Below are positions 5,793 through 6,540 of a stretch of 6,540 bases of DNA, one piece after another (position 1 is the first letter of the stretch; the number at the start of each line of letters is the position of its first letter). The stretch lies in assembly GCA_047973165.1 (NCBI GenBank), contig JBKEBM010000079.1, positions 1-6,540 of the forward strand. The letters run 5' to 3'. The notes under the pieces were generated by a model. It was not told where the DNA came from. It did no database searches and saw only the letters and a program-made list of their open reading frames with translations. Source of the stretch: JBKEAD01 sp047973165 (GTDB lineage: Bacteria; Verrucomicrobiota; Verrucomicrobiia; Chthoniobacterales; JBKEAD01). The position numbers and the translations under genes were made by a program.

Positions 5793-6540
5793 ATGCAGTC
5801 AGGCAGCCCCACTCGCAACGAATATCCCGAAATAATCGAAGCTTATTGGCTCGATGCGCTCTGCAAAAAATATCGCTCCCGAGACATCGCAAGCTGCAGC
5901 AAACGCCTCTCTCCCATCGCGGGAAAGCTCAGCGATCTCTTCACAAGCGAACGCAAATCAGGCTTCGAGAGTTACAGCAATTCCGAAGAGTTGTTGCTTG
6001 CCTACGGCCTCTACATTTACCCGCAAACCTGGAGCCGCATGTCCTTTCTGGCTCGTGAACTCCGACGGCGCTTTCCCGATTTACCAGCAACAAAACACAA
6101 CGAGCTTCGTATTCTTGACCTGGGTTCCGGAAGCGGAGCCGCTGCATTCAGCCTGCTCCACAGCCTGTCTTTCGATCAAAAAAATATCCCCGCAACCCGG
6201 CTTACCCTTGTTGACCAATCCAAATCAGCACTTCGTGTCGCCACTGACCTGCACAAAAAAGCTACCCCTGAATTATGGTCGGCCAGCAAAATCCAAACTC
6301 AGGCAGCTCAACTCGAAGACTTTTTAAACAAAGTCCAACCCGCCAGCTTCGACATCGTCCTCTGCAGCTTTGCTCTCGGAGAAACTCTTTACGAAAGCAA
6401 CGAAACTTCCCGCGACCAGTTCATAAAAAAACTCCTGAGTCTCCTCGCTCCGGACGCCCTTCTCATTCTGCTCGAACCCGCGCTAAAAGAAACAGCCACG
6501 CGGCTCATGCAAATCCGCGATACAGTGACTCAAAGCACTG
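5793..6540 (+). CDS. Rsm22-family SAM-dependent methyltransferase-like protein (3' end outside window)
   Basis: The reading frame from the ATG at 5793 stays open to the window edge (249 codons, no stop), so the C-terminus is missing. I assign it to the Rsm22 family (bacterial relatives of mitochondrial Rsm22/METTL17), which act on or assemble the small ribosomal subunit. Supporting segments are YGLYIYPQTW and LARELRRRFPDL (about 71-97), typical of the family ahead of the methyltransferase fold; then ILDLGSGSGAAAF (107-119, SAM-binding motif I), LVDQS (139-143, acidic end of strand 2), FDIVLCSFALGETL (186-199) and LLILLEP followed by an R-D pair. Whether it still methylates RNA is unknown; eukaryotic members may be scaffolds. 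The mitochondrial proteins carry an Fe-S cluster in the C-terminal part, which is not visible here. It starts 5 bases after the ispH stop, so translation is probably coupled. A generic class I methyltransferase is the alternative reading. Confidence 0.8.
   Translation, partial: MQSGSPTRNEYPEIIEAYWLDALCKKYRSRDIASCSKRLSPIAGKLSDLFTSERKSGFESYSNSEELLLAYGLYIYPQTWSRMSFLARELRRRFPDLPATKHNELRILDLGSGSGAAAFSLLHSLSFDQKNIPATRLTLVDQSKSALRVATDLHKKATPELWSASKIQTQAAQLEDFLNKVQPASFDIVLCSFALGETLYESNETSRDQFIKKLLSLLAPDALLILLEPALKETATRLMQIRDTVTQST

Noticed and set aside
5150..6058. 302-codon open frame on the plus strand across the ispH/Rsm22 junction
   Set aside because: Its translation is a low-complexity Ser/Thr/Pro-rich string, as expected of an off-frame reading of C-rich codons, and it overlaps two genes with clear motifs.
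5854..6327. 157-codon plus-strand frame inside the Rsm22-like gene
   Set aside because: The competing frame from 5793 carries the methyltransferase motifs (LDLGSGSG, LVDQS); this one has none.
1..6540. CRISPR array, tRNA/rRNA genes, insertion sequences or phage defence system
   Set aside because: No regularly spaced direct repeats, cloverleaf-type sequences, transposase motifs or terminal inverted repeats were seen; nearly all of the window is explained by recognisable chromosomal genes.

Overview
The window reads as an ordinary bacterial chromosome segment with nine protein-coding genes, two of them cut by the window edges. No rRNA, tRNA, CRISPR array, insertion sequence or phage gene was recognised. 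Start codons mostly lack a good Shine-Dalgarno sequence. IspH is of the long cyanobacterial/plastid type, while the Rsm22-like gene and the rest of the gene set do not look cyanobacterial. Together with the moderate GC content, this makes me lean towards Verrucomicrobiota (Opitutae/Puniceicoccales-like) or a relative. That placement is an inference of modest confidence.

Layout. Left block, plus strand: the 3' part of thiE (thiamine phosphate synthase), a 100-residue STAS-like DUF4325 protein, then a short-chain dehydrogenase/reductase after a 158-base gap containing an inverted repeat and a possible tiny upstream ORF. Middle block, minus strand, converging on the left block: plsY, gpsA and an Rrf2-family regulator, in that transcription order. 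A hairpin followed by a T-tract, lying over the stop codon of the dehydrogenase gene, is a plausible terminator for this operon. Right block, plus strand, diverging from plsY: an exported MsrB, the long-type IspH, and a bacterial Rsm22-family methyltransferase that begins 5 bases after ispH and runs off the window. This last gene is an open frame with no stop before the edge.

How the genes work together. GpsA makes sn-glycerol 3-phosphate and PlsY acylates it, so the minus-strand operon encodes two consecutive steps at the start of phospholipid synthesis. The Rrf2 regulator overlaps gpsA by ATGA and is probably co-translated with it. It lacks the cysteine cluster that holds Fe-S in IscR/NsrR-type members, so its signal is unknown. 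The right block groups methionine sulfoxide repair, an oxygen-sensitive Fe-S enzyme of isoprenoid synthesis, and a ribosome-assembly-type methyltransferase whose mitochondrial relatives bind Fe-S.

I did not find a clearly novel multi-gene system. The points most worth a second look are the solitary DUF4325 gene, the cysteine-less Rrf2 inside a phospholipid operon, the ispH/Rsm22 pairing, and the inverted repeat plus mini-ORF ahead of the dehydrogenase.
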